Below are positions 46,734-54,882 of a DNA stretch of 64,000 bases, piece by piece (the first letter of the stretch is position 1; every line of letters starts with the position of its first letter). The notes beneath the pieces are model-generated. The model saw nothing but the letters and a program-made list of their open reading frames with translations. It did not search any database and was not told the origin of the DNA. Location: contig CP108521.1 in assembly GCA_035999765.1 (NCBI GenBank), positions 4,340,001-4,404,000 on the forward strand. The letters are read 5' to 3'. The stretch is from Streptomyces sp. NBC_01231 (lineage in GTDB: Bacteria > Actinomycetota > Actinomycetes > Streptomycetales > Streptomycetaceae). The translations under genes and the position numbers were made by a program.

Positions 46734-47393
46734 ATGAACGCGACGCAGACGGGACCGCACCCAGGACCGCGACCAGGCACGTCCGGAGACCCACGGACCA
46801 GCACGCCGGCGGACCAGCACACCGGATCCCGGACCGAATCACAGCCCAGATCGCAGCCGGGCGCGGAGCCCGGATCGCAGCCCAGACCGCACAGCGGTGC
46901 GTCCTTCGGCCCGTCCGGAGACCCCCGTATCGGCTGGAGCAGCACGGAGACCCCGCACGCTCCCGCCCTGCGGCACCGTCGCGACGGCATACTCCCCACC
47001 GTCGCCGCCGCCCTCTCCGTCCGCGGCGTCACCCTCACCGGCACGCCCGCCCGAGGCGACCAGCCGCCCGCCCTGCACCCCCTGGTCCAGGACTTCCTCG
47101 ACACGCTCCCGAGCGGACAGCGGGACCGCTTCACCGGCCGCTGCGCCGAGGCCATGCTGATGTCCCGGCACATCGCCGCCGTCGACGCCACCCGCAGCAA
47201 GCGGGCCGCCCGCAAGCCGATGACCAACGGCGAGGCCCGCAGAGCCCTCAAGCAGGCGAAACTCACCACCCGGCGGATCCGCGAGGACGGCGACCCCCTG
47301 CACGGCAGCTTCGCGGCCCCCTGCCGGGCCTGCACAGCGCTCAGCGCCCACTTCGGCGTCCGTGTGGTCGACTCCACATCGACGGGCGGCTGA
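46734..47393 (+). CDS. YwqJ-like deaminase-domain protein
   Basis: 219 residues. The first ~70 are disordered (Gln/Pro/Thr-rich). The rest (about 75-215) has deaminase-fold metal ligands: CAE in RDRFTGRCAEAMLMSRH (C137-A138-E139) and PCRAC (196-200). These are the Cys-Ala-Glu and PCxxC elements of the YwqJ-type branch of toxin deaminases, which act on nucleic-acid or free bases. Start ATG 46734 fits GAGGGG 9 nt upstream; ATG 46725 abuts it. No secretion signal. Followed by a SUKH-3-like gene, the usual toxin-then-immunity order. Confidence 0.8.
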   Translation: MNATQTGPHPGPRPGTSGDPRTSTPADQHTGSRTESQPRSQPGAEPGSQPRPHSGASFGPSGDPRIGWSSTETPHAPALRHRRDGILPTVAAALSVRGVTLTGTPARGDQPPALHPLVQDFLDTLPSGQRDRFTGRCAEAMLMSRHIAAVDATRSKRAARKPMTNGEARRALKQAKLTTRRIREDGDPLHGSFAAPCRACTALSAHFGVRVVDSTSTGG

Positions 47394-47485
47394 GCCGGTC
47401 ACCCACCCACCACGTACATCACCGTGCACAGCCACACGTACCTCGGCACGTACACCGGCAAGGCGCCTCGACGAACGAAGGGCAG

Positions 47486-47980
47486 ATGCACCCCGACCGC
47501 ACCTCCACCACGCGCTTCGCCGTACCCGTCGACGCCACTCTGCGCGCCGCCGGCTGGGTACCGGGACGCTGGGACATAAAGCAGGCGGAGATCTGGGCCG
47601 ACGCCCTGCGTGAACACGCCTCGCCCGCCGGGCATCGGCACGCCGTCTTCCCCGCCGCCGTGGAGGCCTGGGCCGAGTTCGGCGGTCTCCACCTCGCCCC
47701 GACCGGCCCCGGCCGTCAGGTCGCCCCCGTCGGACTCCACTTCGATCCCCTGCACGGCCTCCACCTGGCCCGCACCCTCGCCGACCTCGGCCGCGCGCTC
47801 GACACCGAGGTCTGCCCCCTCGGCGCCGAGACCGACAGCCAGGCCCTCCTCGCCATCGACACCGAAGGCCGCGTCTACGCCCTCGACCACACCGGCGACT
47901 GGTACCTGGGGCACGACCTCGACCAGGCCCTCGCCACACTCGTCTCCGGCATCGAACCGACCCGCCTCACCACGGGCTGA
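47486..47980 (+). CDS. SUKH-3-like immunity protein
   Basis: 164 residues. SUKH-3-type pattern: ATLRAAGWVPGRW near the N terminus, HAVFPAAVEAWAEFGGLHLA in the middle, and LLAIDTEGRVYALDHTGDWYLG with the aromatic end of the SUKH fold. Probable cognate protection against the YwqJ-like deaminase encoded 92 bp upstream. AAGGG precedes ATG 47486. No toxin domain fused here, unlike the leftward genes. Confidence 0.82.
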   Translation: MHPDRTSTTRFAVPVDATLRAAGWVPGRWDIKQAEIWADALREHASPAGHRHAVFPAAVEAWAEFGGLHLAPTGPGRQVAPVGLHFDPLHGLHLARTLADLGRALDTEVCPLGAETDSQALLAIDTEGRVYALDHTGDWYLGHDLDQALATLVSGIEPTRLTTG

Positions 47981-48049
47981 ACAACCGCGCCCACAGCACC
48001 CGCAGCACAAAGAAGCCGAATCACCGCCCCGCCCGCACAGCCCCAGGCC

Positions 48050-49366
48050 CTACGAAGCCGGAATCACCGCCGACACCCGGAAGCCCCCCGCGTCCGTGGG
48101 CCCGGACACGAACACCCCGCCCAGGGCGAGGACCCGCTCCCTCATGCCCACCAGCCCGTTGCCCCCCGACGGCAACCGCGCGGCCGCGGCGGTGGCCACC
48201 TCGTCCGGGGGGTCGTTCTCCACCTGCATCGCGATCTCCGCCACCCGGTGTGCCAGCCGTACGTGCGTCTTCGCCCCCGCCGCGTGCTTGTGGACGTTCG
48301 TCAACGCCTCCTGCACCACCCGGAACGCCGTCTGCTCGATCTCCGCCGCGTACTCCCGCGAGTCCCCGTCCACCGACAGTTCGACGACCATTCCAGCGGC
48401 CGCCGACTGTCCCACCAGCACGTCCAGATCCGACAGCCACGGCCCGTCCGCCGCGCTCTCGTCGTCCGCGGCCCGTGAGGCCGCCGCCGCGGCCGCCACC
48501 CCCACCGCCGCCAACGGCACATCCTCACGCCGCACGGGTGCGCCCTCAGCGCTGCGCAGCACACCGAGCATCTCCCGCAGCTCGGTCAACGCCTGGCGTC
48601 CCATGTCCCCCACGAGCGCCGCGTTCTTCACGGCCTTCTCGGGGTCCTTCCGTGCGATCGCCTGGAGCGCGGCCGCGTGCACCACCATCAGGCTCACCCG
48701 ATGGGCGACGACGTCATGCATCTCCCGCGCGATCCGGGTCCGTTCCTCGCCCCGCGCCCACTCGGCCCGTTCCTCGGCCCGCTCCGCGAGCAACTGAAGC
48801 TCCCGCTCCAGGCTGTCGGCCCGCTCCCGCAAGCTCTCCATCAACCGCCGCCGGGCCCCCACGTACAACCCCAGCAGCAACGGCGGCGCGGTCAGCCCCA
48901 GCGAGGTTGTGATCGAGGCGAAGGGGACGAACCAGTCCCCCATCGTCAGGTCGCCCCGGGCCATGTCCTGCCGCACCCGTACGAACGTCACGATCAACGT
49001 CCCCACCAGCGACATCCCCGCCAGCGCTCCGATGATCCGGCGCGGCAGCTCCGAGGCGGCCAGCGTGTACAGGCCGACGATGCCCATCAGGAAGCCCATC
49101 TGGGCGGGAGTGATCGCGATCGACACCAGCACGACCGCGATGGGCCACCGCCGCCGCAGTACCAGCACCGAACCGGCCAGCAGCCCGAACACGATCCCCG
49201 CCGCCAAGGGGATCCCCGCGTCCCGCGCGAACGGAACCCCCTCCACGGCACACTCTGCCGCGGACACCAGCGCCAGACCGACGTCCAGCACCGCGCTTCG
49301 CCACCTCGCCCACCACCACGGCGGCCCTTCCTCGGCCGCCGCGTGCTGTTCCCCCGTCGTGGTCAT
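48050..49366 (-). CDS. Orphan sensor histidine kinase, HisKA_3 type
   Basis: 438 residues. Five to six membrane helices in the first ~165 residues (5TM-like sensor), then HisKA_3 with the phospho-acceptor in [20 protein letters not shown], and HATPase_c with [13 protein letters not shown] (N box), and [15 protein letters not shown] (G box). NarL-type response regulators are the normal partners. No response-regulator gene is adjacent: downstream is the SUKH-3 gene (convergent), upstream a tRNA. Its ligand and partner are unknown. Confidence 0.92.
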   Translation of the reverse strand: MTTTGEQHAAAEEGPPWWWARWRSAVLDVGLALVSAAECAVEGVPFARDAGIPLAAGIVFGLLAGSVLVLRRRWPIAVVLVSIAITPAQMGFLMGIVGLYTLAASELPRRIIGALAGMSLVGTLIVTFVRVRQDMARGDLTMGDWFVPFASITTSLGLTAPPLLLGLYVGARRRLMESLRERADSLERELQLLAERAEERAEWARGEERTRIAREMHDVVAHRVSLMVVHAAALQAIARKDPEKAVKNAALVGDMGRQALTELREMLGVLRSAEGAPVRREDVPLAAVGVAAAAAASRAADDESAADGPWLSDLDVLVGQSAAAGMVVELSVDGDSREYAAEIEQTAFRVVQEALTNVHKHAAGAKTHVRLAHRVAEIAMQVENDPPDEVATAAAARLPSGGNGLVGMRERVLALGGVFVSGPTDAGGFRVSAVIPAS

Positions 49367-49532
49367 GCCTCCAGCCTACGGTCGCCGGGCGCCCCTTTTC
49401 CGGTGAGTTTCCGTGACTGGCCCCCACCACACTCCGTGACCGGACGGCGACGAATCCGCCCGATATCCCTCGAACTGCTGAATCGCTCACCGTTCGACCC
49501 TGGAAGATCGGATTCCGCCACCGAGAGTGCCT

Positions 49533-49570
49533 CGTTGTACCGTCGCGTGGACGTTGTACCGTCGCGTGGA
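49533..49570. repeat. 19-bp tandem direct repeat upstream of tRNA-Gln
   Basis: Two identical copies of CGTTGTACCGTCGCGTGGA (49533-49551, 49552-49570). Each contains TTGTAC, a possible -35 element; a CATAGT at 49586-49591 could be the tRNA promoter's -10. Confidence 0.85.
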
Positions 49571-49644
49571 AGGCGCTCGGTACGGCATAGTGTTGGGTGC
49601 CGACTCGACGATCCAGCCGAATGTCCGGTTCGGTCGAGCGTCAT

Positions 49645-49716
49645 TCCCCCGTGGTGTAATTGGCAGCACTGTGGCTTTTGGTGCCATCTGTCCGGGTTCG
49701 AGTCCTGGCGGGGGAG
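49645..49716 (+). tRNA. tRNA-Gln (anticodon TTG)
   Basis: Cloverleaf of 72 nt: acceptor TCCCCCG (49645-49651) pairs with CGGGGGA (49709-49715), discriminator G49716. D arm has GGTGTAATTGGCAGC, anticodon arm GTGGC-TTTTGGT-GCCAT with anticodon TTG, T arm GTCCGGGTTCGAGTCCTGG. CCA is not encoded. Position before glmU matches my memory of S. coelicolor. Confidence 0.95.
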
Positions 49717-49831
49717 CAGCGGCGGTCCGGGCCCTGACCACAGGTCGGGGCCCTTACTCATGTCCCTCACGAAACGCCCCGGTATCCTGCGGATGTCGAA
49801 CCCCACCCCCCAGAAGCCGAAGGGCAACCCC

Positions 49832-51280
49832 GTGAGCGCCATTCGCCCGGCAGCCGTCGTCGTTCTCGCAGCGGGTGAGGGCACCCGTATGAAGTCGGCC
49901 ACACCGAAGGTCCTGCACGAGATCTGTGGCCGTTCCCTCGTGGGCCATGTGCTGGCCGCCGCCCGCGAGTTGCAGCCGGAGAACCTGGTCGTGGTCGTGG
50001 GCCACGCCCGCGAGAAGGTCACCGCGCATCTCGCCGAGGTCGACACCGAGGTCCGTACGGCCGTACAGGCACAGCAGAACGGCACCGGGCACGCCGTACG
50101 GATGGCCCTCGAAGAGCTGGGCGGCTCGGTGGACGGGACCGTGGTCGTCGTCTGCGGAGACACCCCGCTGCTGACCGGCGAGACGCTTCAGCAGCTCGCC
50201 GCGACCCACTCCGCCGACGGCAACGCCGTCACCGTGCTGACGGCCGAGGTGCCGGACGCGACCGGGTACGGCCGGATCGTGCGGGACGGGGCGTCGGGGA
50301 CGGTCACCGCGATCGTCGAGCACAAGGACGCGTCCGAGTCGCAGCGCGCGATCCGGGAGATCAACTCGGGGGTGTTCGCGTTCGACGGGCAGTTGCTCGC
50401 CGACGCGCTCGGGAAGGTGCGTACGGACAACTCGCAGGGCGAGGAGTACCTGACCGACGTCCTGGGGATTCTGCGCGAGGCCGGTCACCGGGTCGGCGCC
50501 TCCGTCGCCGGCGACCACCGTGAGATCGCCGGGATCAACAACCGCGTGCAACTGTCCGAGGCGCGGCGGATCCTCAACGACCGGTTGCTGACCAGCGCGA
50601 TGCTCGCCGGTGTCACCGTCATCGACCCCGCGACAACGTGGGTCGACGTCACCGTCACGTTCGAGCAGGACGCCACCGTCCACCCGGGGACGCAGCTGCA
50701 CGGGTCCACGCATCTCGGCGAGGGCGCGGTGGTCGGCCCCCACAGCCGGCTCACCGACACCCGGGTGGGGGCCGGCGCCCGGGTCGACAACACCGTCGCG
50801 GACAGCGCGGAGGTAGGCCCCGAGGCGACCGTGGGGCCGTACGCCTATCTGCGTCCCGGCACCCGGCTCGGAGCGAAGTCCAAGGTCGGTACGTACGTGG
50901 AGACCAAGAACGCCTCGATCGGCGAGGGGACGAAGGTCCCCCACCTCTCCTACGTCGGTGACGCGACGATCGGCGAGCACACCAACATCGGTGCGGCGAG
51001 CGTGTTCGTGAACTACGACGGTCAGGACAAGCACCACACGACGGTCGGCTCGCACTGCCGTACCGGTTCGGACAACATGTTTGTGGCTCCCGTCACGGTC
51101 GGGGACGGTGCGTACACCGCCGCCGGGTCCGTGATCACGAAGGACGTGCCGCCCGGTTCGCTGGCCGTGGCCCGCGGCCAACAGCGGAATATCGAGGGCT
51201 GGGTGGCCCGTAAGCGTCCGGGAAGCGCGGCGGCGAAGGCCGCCGAGGCCTCTTCCCGTCAGGGAGAAAGCGAAGACTGA
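49832..51280 (+). CDS. glmU: Bifunctional N-acetylglucosamine-1-phosphate uridyltransferase/acetyltransferase
   Basis: 482 residues. Makes UDP-GlcNAc for peptidoglycan. N-terminal uridyltransferase with [11 protein letters not shown] (about 12-22), the UTP-binding loop, and [11 protein letters not shown]-terminal left-handed beta-helix with hexapeptide repeats ([19 protein letters not shown] and on) and the acetyltransferase site [17 protein letters not shown]. Start GTG 49832 gives the family's usual [15 protein letters not shown]; an ATG frame upstream adds non-homologous residues from the tRNA spacer. C-terminal tail is Ala/Lys/Glu-rich. Probably co-transcribed with prs. Confidence 0.97.
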   Translation: MSAIRPAAVVVLAAGEGTRMKSATPKVLHEICGRSLVGHVLAAARELQPENLVVVVGHAREKVTAHLAEVDTEVRTAVQAQQNGTGHAVRMALEELGGSVDGTVVVVCGDTPLLTGETLQQLAATHSADGNAVTVLTAEVPDATGYGRIVRDGASGTVTAIVEHKDASESQRAIREINSGVFAFDGQLLADALGKVRTDNSQGEEYLTDVLGILREAGHRVGASVAGDHREIAGINNRVQLSEARRILNDRLLTSAMLAGVTVIDPATTWVDVTVTFEQDATVHPGTQLHGSTHLGEGAVVGPHSRLTDTRVGAGARVDNTVADSAEVGPEATVGPYAYLRPGTRLGAKSKVGTYVETKNASIGEGTKVPHLSYVGDATIGEHTNIGAASVFVNYDGQDKHHTTVGSHCRTGSDNMFVAPVTVGDGAYTAAGSVITKDVPPGSLAVARGQQRNIEGWVARKRPGSAAAKAAEASSRQGESED

Positions 51281-51413
51281 CCGGAAACGGACGCGCCGGG
51301 CACGGCGTACCGTGATAGGTACACACCCGCACCCCACCACCCGAGACGACCTCTCGCAGCCAGCTGAGACGGCCGTCCGGTACCCGCTGAGAAACCTCTG
51401 AGGAGACAGTGCT

Positions 51414-52394
51414 GTGACCGGGATCAAGACGACCGGCGAGAAGAAGATGATGTTCTTCTCCGGCCGCGCCCACCCCGAGCTTGCCGAGGAGGTCGCCCAG
51501 CAGTTGGGTGTCGGGGTCGTCCCGACCAAGGCCTTCGACTTCGCGAACGGTGAGATCTACGTCCGCTACCAGGAGTCGGCACGTGGTGCGGACTGCTTTG
51601 TGATCCAGAGCCACACGGCTCCGATCAACCAGTGGATCATGGAGCAGTTGATCATGATCGACGCGCTGAAGCGGGCATCGGCCCGCTCCATCACCGTCAT
51701 CGTGCCGTTCTACGGTTACGCGCGGCAGGACAAGAAGCACCGCGGACGTGAACCCATCTCGGCGCGCCTGATCGCCGACCTGATGAAGACGGCGGGCGCC
51801 CACCGCATCCTCACCGTCGACCTGCACACCGACCAGATCCAGGGCTTCTTCGACGGCCCGGTGGACCACCTGTTCGCGCTGCCGATCCTCGCGGACTACG
51901 TGGGTGCGAAGGTCGACAAGTCGAAGCTCACGGTCGTGTCCCCGGACGCCGGCCGCGTGCGCGTCGCCGACCGTTGGTGCGACCGGCTGGGCGCGCCCCT
52001 CGCCATCGTGCACAAGCGGCGCGACAAGGACGTGGCGAACCAGGTGACCGTCCACGAGGTCGTGGGTGAGGTCAAGGGCCGGGTGTGTGTGCTGGTCGAC
52101 GACATGATCGACACCGGTGGCACGATCTGTGCCGCCGCGGACGCCCTGTTCGCGCACGGCGCCGAGGACGTCATAGTGACGGCCACCCACGGAGTGCTCT
52201 CCGGTCCGGCCGCCGACCGGCTGAAGAACTCGCGGGTGAGTGAGTTCGTGTTCACCAACACGCTGCCCACGCCGGGTGAGTTGAGCGGCGATCTGGACAA
52301 GATCACGGTGCTGTCGATCGCGCCGACGATCGCGAGCGCGGTGCGTGAGGTGTTCGAGGACGGTTCGGTGACGAGCCTGTTCGACGAGCAGTAG
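51414..52394 (+). CDS. prs: Ribose-phosphate pyrophosphokinase
   Basis: 326 residues. Makes PRPP from ribose-5-phosphate and ATP, feeding nucleotide, His and Trp synthesis. FDFANGEIYVRYQESARGAD near the N terminus, catalytic loop region YARQDKKHRGREPISARL (RQDKKHRG), HTDQIQGFFD, and PRPP-binding VCVLVDDMIDTGGTI (about 222-236). Start GTG 51414 has AGGAG 8 nt upstream. 133 bp follow glmU with no feature I can name. Confidence 0.97.
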   Translation: MTGIKTTGEKKMMFFSGRAHPELAEEVAQQLGVGVVPTKAFDFANGEIYVRYQESARGADCFVIQSHTAPINQWIMEQLIMIDALKRASARSITVIVPFYGYARQDKKHRGREPISARLIADLMKTAGAHRILTVDLHTDQIQGFFDGPVDHLFALPILADYVGAKVDKSKLTVVSPDAGRVRVADRWCDRLGAPLAIVHKRRDKDVANQVTVHEVVGEVKGRVCVLVDDMIDTGGTICAAADALFAHGAEDVIVTATHGVLSGPAADRLKNSRVSEFVFTNTLPTPGELSGDLDKITVLSIAPTIASAVREVFEDGSVTSLFDEQ

Positions 52395-52425
52395 AGACCG
52401 CTGCGGTACCGCGGCAAAGATCCTT

Positions 52426-52486
52426 TTGGGTACGGCCTCCCCCTCCGAGTAGACTGCCGAAGTTGCTCGGCGAGGGAGGCCGTACC
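52426..52486 (+). promoter_or_regulatory. rplY promoter and inverted repeat
   Basis: TTGGGT (52426-52431), 18 bp, TAGACT (52450-52455). A long inverted repeat GGTACGGCCTCCC/GGGAGGCCGTACC (52429-52441, 52474-52486) spans it, either an operator or the prs terminator; a smaller CCGAG/CTCGG stem lies inside. TGGGTAC overlaps the -35 and resembles part of a sigma-B promoter, but I could not find the matching -35. Confidence 0.45.
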
Positions 52487-52590
52487 TGTTCGCGCAGGTG
52501 GTGGCTGTCCGTTATCGACGCGCTCTTCGTAGCAGGCCGTTCGTGGCCGGGTGACCACGTCCGTCCTAGTTCCCACGAGGAGTGATCCGC

Positions 52591-53184
52591 ATGTCCGAGA
52601 TCAAGATCGCCGCGTCGACCCGCAGCGAGTTCGGCAAGGGTGCCGCCCGTCGCATCCGCCGTGACAGCAAGGTTCCCGGCGTTCTGTACGGCCACGGTTC
52701 CGACCCGATCCACCTCACGCTTCCCGGCCACGAGCTGCTGCTCGCGCTGCGTACGCCGAACGTCCTGATCGCCCTGGACATCGACGGCAAGTCCAACGAG
52801 CTGGCGATCCCGAAGTCCGTGCAGCGTGACCCGATCAAGGGCCACCTGGAGCACGTCGACCTGCAGCTGGTCACGCGCGGCGAGAAGGTCAACGTCGAGA
52901 TCTACGTGCACACCGAGGGCGAGCTGGCCCCGGGCGGCAACCTGCTGGAGCACGTCCTGAACGCGCTTCCGGTCGAGGCCGAGGCCACCCACATCCCCGA
53001 GTCGGTCACGGTCTCCGTCGAGGGTCTGACCGCCGGTGACTCCATCCTCGCCAAGGACATCCCGCTGCCGGCGGGCACCAAGCTGGGCGTCGACGACGAC
53101 ACCGTCGTCCTGCAGATCCTGGCCGCGCAGGCCGAGGAGGCCACCGAGGACGAGGCCGAGGGCGACGCGGCCGCCGAGGCCTGA
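52591..53184 (+). CDS. rplY: 50S ribosomal protein L25/general stress protein Ctc
   Basis: 197 residues, long form with an L25 RNA-binding domain (about 1-95) and a TL5/Ctc C-terminal domain (about 96-180), ending in an acidic Glu/Ala tail. N terminus KIAASTRSEFGKGAARRIRR, then KVPGVLYGHG and HVDLQLVTRGEKVNVEIYV. Binds 5S rRNA in the 50S subunit; the Ctc form is stress-induced in Bacillus. GAGGAG precedes ATG 52591. Followed by its own terminator, so separated from pth. Confidence 0.96.
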   Translation: MSEIKIAASTRSEFGKGAARRIRRDSKVPGVLYGHGSDPIHLTLPGHELLLALRTPNVLIALDIDGKSNELAIPKSVQRDPIKGHLEHVDLQLVTRGEKVNVEIYVHTEGELAPGGNLLEHVLNALPVEAEATHIPESVTVSVEGLTAGDSILAKDIPLPAGTKLGVDDDTVVLQILAAQAEEATEDEAEGDAAAEA

Positions 53185-53205
53185 TCCTCACCTTCGTCGT
53201 TTCGT

Positions 53206-53236
53206 CAGCCGCTGTTCCCCACGGGAACGGCGGCTG
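53206..53236 (+). terminator. Intrinsic terminator of rplY
   Basis: 14-bp stem CAGCCGCTGTTCCC/GGGAACGGCGGCTG (53206-53219, 53223-53236; one G-T wobble) with a 3-nt loop, 22 bp after the stop. Confidence 0.85.
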
Positions 53237-53260
53237 GCGCATATCAAGGAGACGTGGACT

Positions 53261-53580
53261 TGAATCCTCCCCCAGCTGAAGCAGGGGGATTCCTGGCTCA
53301 CGCAGCCTGCGGGTCAGCGACCCAACAGGTCTTCCACGATCAACACCAGCCGGGTTGAAACCAGCCCGGTTTGATACGGCAAAGCTTGGAGGTGCATGTG
53401 CTGTCTTGGCTCTCGATCAACACGGTGTACGCGCTTGGTTCTCGCAACGCACGGCGTGCAGTTTACCCGGGCAGGTGCACGGTGTTTCGCCCTGGGGGTG
53501 AAATCCCGCTGCCTGCCCTGCTCCGCAGGAGTCCGATTCCTCCCCGGCCTGAAGGCCGAGGCATCCTCGGAGGAACCCGG
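53261..53580 (-). mobile_element. IS200/IS605-like mini-element (PATE/MITE-like) at the pth start
   Basis: About 320 bp with no transposase gene. Left end hairpin GAATCCTCCCCC...AGGGGGATTC (53262-53292), read on the minus strand as the usual 3' end of Streptomyces IS605-group elements (GGGGGAGGATTCAA). Inner hairpins GGGTC-AGC-GACCC (53311-53323) and CCGGG...CCCGG (about 53348-53367). Right-end hairpin GGCC-TGAA-GGCC with CC/GG extensions (53542-53561) then CCTCGGAGGAA. Repeated hairpins without terminal inverted repeats or target duplication are typical of this family. The interior is structured and may be an RNA; no ORF is convincing. Ends cannot be fixed to better than 2 bp because TG occurs at both junctions. 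Confidence 0.7.
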
Positions 53581-54176
53581 TGACGACCGATGCCAACGCG
53601 CCCTGGCTGATCGTGGGGCTGGGCAATCCGGGGCCGGAGTACGCGGCGAACCGGCACAACGTCGGTTTCATGGTCGCCGATCTGCTCGCGGAGCGGATGG
53701 GGGGCCGGTTCAAGCGGGCCGGCAAGGCGCAGGCGCAGGTCGTCGAGGGGCGGATCGGCCCGCCCGGGCCGGCGAACCGGCGGGTGGTGCTGGCGAAGCC
53801 GATGTCGTACATGAACCTGTCGGGCGGGCCGGTGAACGCGCTCAAGGACTTCTACAAGGTGCCGGTCGCGAACATCGTGGCCGTGCACGACGAACTGGAC
53901 ATCGACTACGGCACCCTGCGGCTGAAGCTGGGCGGCGGGGACAACGGGCACAACGGGCTGAAGTCGATGACGAAGGTGATGGGTTCCGAGTATCACCGGG
54001 TGCGGTTCGGGATCGGGCGGCCTCCGGGGCGTCAGCCGGTCGCGGACTTCGTGCTGAAGGACTTCTCGGCGGCGGAGCGCAAGGAGCTGGACTACTTCGT
54101 GGACCGGGCCTCGGACGCTGTCGAGGCGCTGGTGATCGAGGGGCTGGAGCGGGCGCAAAGCACGTACAACTCCTGA
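53580..54176 (+). CDS. pth: Peptidyl-tRNA hydrolase
   Basis: 198 residues. Recycles tRNA from peptidyl-tRNA dropped by ribosomes. [24 protein letters not shown] (parts: [17 protein letters not shown] with catalytic His about 21), [11 protein letters not shown] (Met-Asn), [10 protein letters not shown] (catalytic Asp), [23 protein letters not shown]. Full length. Start GTG 53580 uses GGAGGA in the right end of the adjacent mini-element. An older ribosome site (AAGGAG at 53245-53250) remains on the far side of the element, 8 nt before the break point. Confidence 0.96.
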   Translation: MTTDANAPWLIVGLGNPGPEYAANRHNVGFMVADLLAERMGGRFKRAGKAQAQVVEGRIGPPGPANRRVVLAKPMSYMNLSGGPVNALKDFYKVPVANIVAVHDELDIDYGTLRLKLGGGDNGHNGLKSMTKVMGSEYHRVRFGIGRPPGRQPVADFVLKDFSAAERKELDYFVDRASDAVEALVIEGLERAQSTYNS

Positions 54177-54204
54177 CTTGTCCGCCCACCGGGCCCCGCT
54201 GAAG

Positions 54205-54234
54205 TTGACCGGACGCAGGACCATGGCCAATGAT
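54205..54234 (+). promoter_or_regulatory. Promoter of the small membrane-protein gene
   Basis: TTGACC (54205-54210), 18 bp, AATGAT (54229-54234), placing the start site near 54242 and so a leaderless ATG. Confidence 0.55.
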
Positions 54235-54241
54235 CCCCGCC

Positions 54242-54736
54242 ATGTCGCGCGCCTCAGCCACCCCGTCCCGCCGGACCTCGGTCGTCGCGCTGCGGTTCGG
54301 GCGGATCGCGGCGATGGGCACGGTCGCGGTGCTGATCCTGATCGCGGGTGTGTGGGCGTCCTGGGGCTCCGCTCAGCACGTGATGCTCACCAAGGGGCGG
54401 GAGCGGGGCACGATCCAGGTGGCGCGGTGCGGTGCGGACACCTGCACGGGCCCGTACACGCCATTGTCGGCCGGTTCGCGGGCCAGGAAGAGCGTGGTCA
54501 TCGAGCACACGGTCGCCGTGCGCAAGGGCCGGACCTACGACGTGGTGATCAAGCCCGGCAGTGACGACGTGGTGCGGTCGGGTCCCGCCGGGATCCTCTA
54601 CGCGTGGGTGCCGATGGGCGGGGCCCTGTTGCTGGCGTCTGTGGTGGTCGCGGGCGGGTTGCGCCGGACGCGGGCCGCGTGGGCGCTGGCGGGGTCGGGG
54701 GTCGCGCTGCTCACGGCGACTTTTGTGCTGGTCTGA
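54242..54736 (+). CDS. Small two-helix membrane protein
   Basis: 164 residues. Helix 1 about 20-40 (GTVAVLILIAGVWASW), a short external region with a cysteine pair (VARCGADTCTGPYTP), and a C-terminal pair of helices (GILYAWVPMGGALLLASVVVA and ALAGSGVALLTATFVLV). I do not recognise it. Start ATG 54242 is preferred over ATG 54230, which lies in the -10 box. It is 65 bp after pth, on its own promoter. Confidence 0.7.
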   Translation: MSRASATPSRRTSVVALRFGRIAAMGTVAVLILIAGVWASWGSAQHVMLTKGRERGTIQVARCGADTCTGPYTPLSAGSRARKSVVIEHTVAVRKGRTYDVVIKPGSDDVVRSGPAGILYAWVPMGGALLLASVVVAGGLRRTRAAWALAGSGVALLTATFVLV

Positions 54737-54882
54737 GGGACTTCGTCGGTCTCGACTTCTCTGGACTTCTCTGGCCGAACTCTTCGTTCCCTGTTCGTGA
54801 TTGACCTGCGGTCAGTCCCGGCTGGAAGCTGAGCCACCCCCTCCACATCTTCCCTTTCACATCTCGAAGATGGAACCGCCCC

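Noticed and set aside
53371..53583. 70-codon frame inside the mini-element
   Set aside because: No family resemblance, no ribosome site and it overlaps the end hairpin; probably non-coding.
54178..54564. 128-codon frame after pth
   Set aside because: Out of frame with the membrane protein at 54242, which has helices and a promoter.
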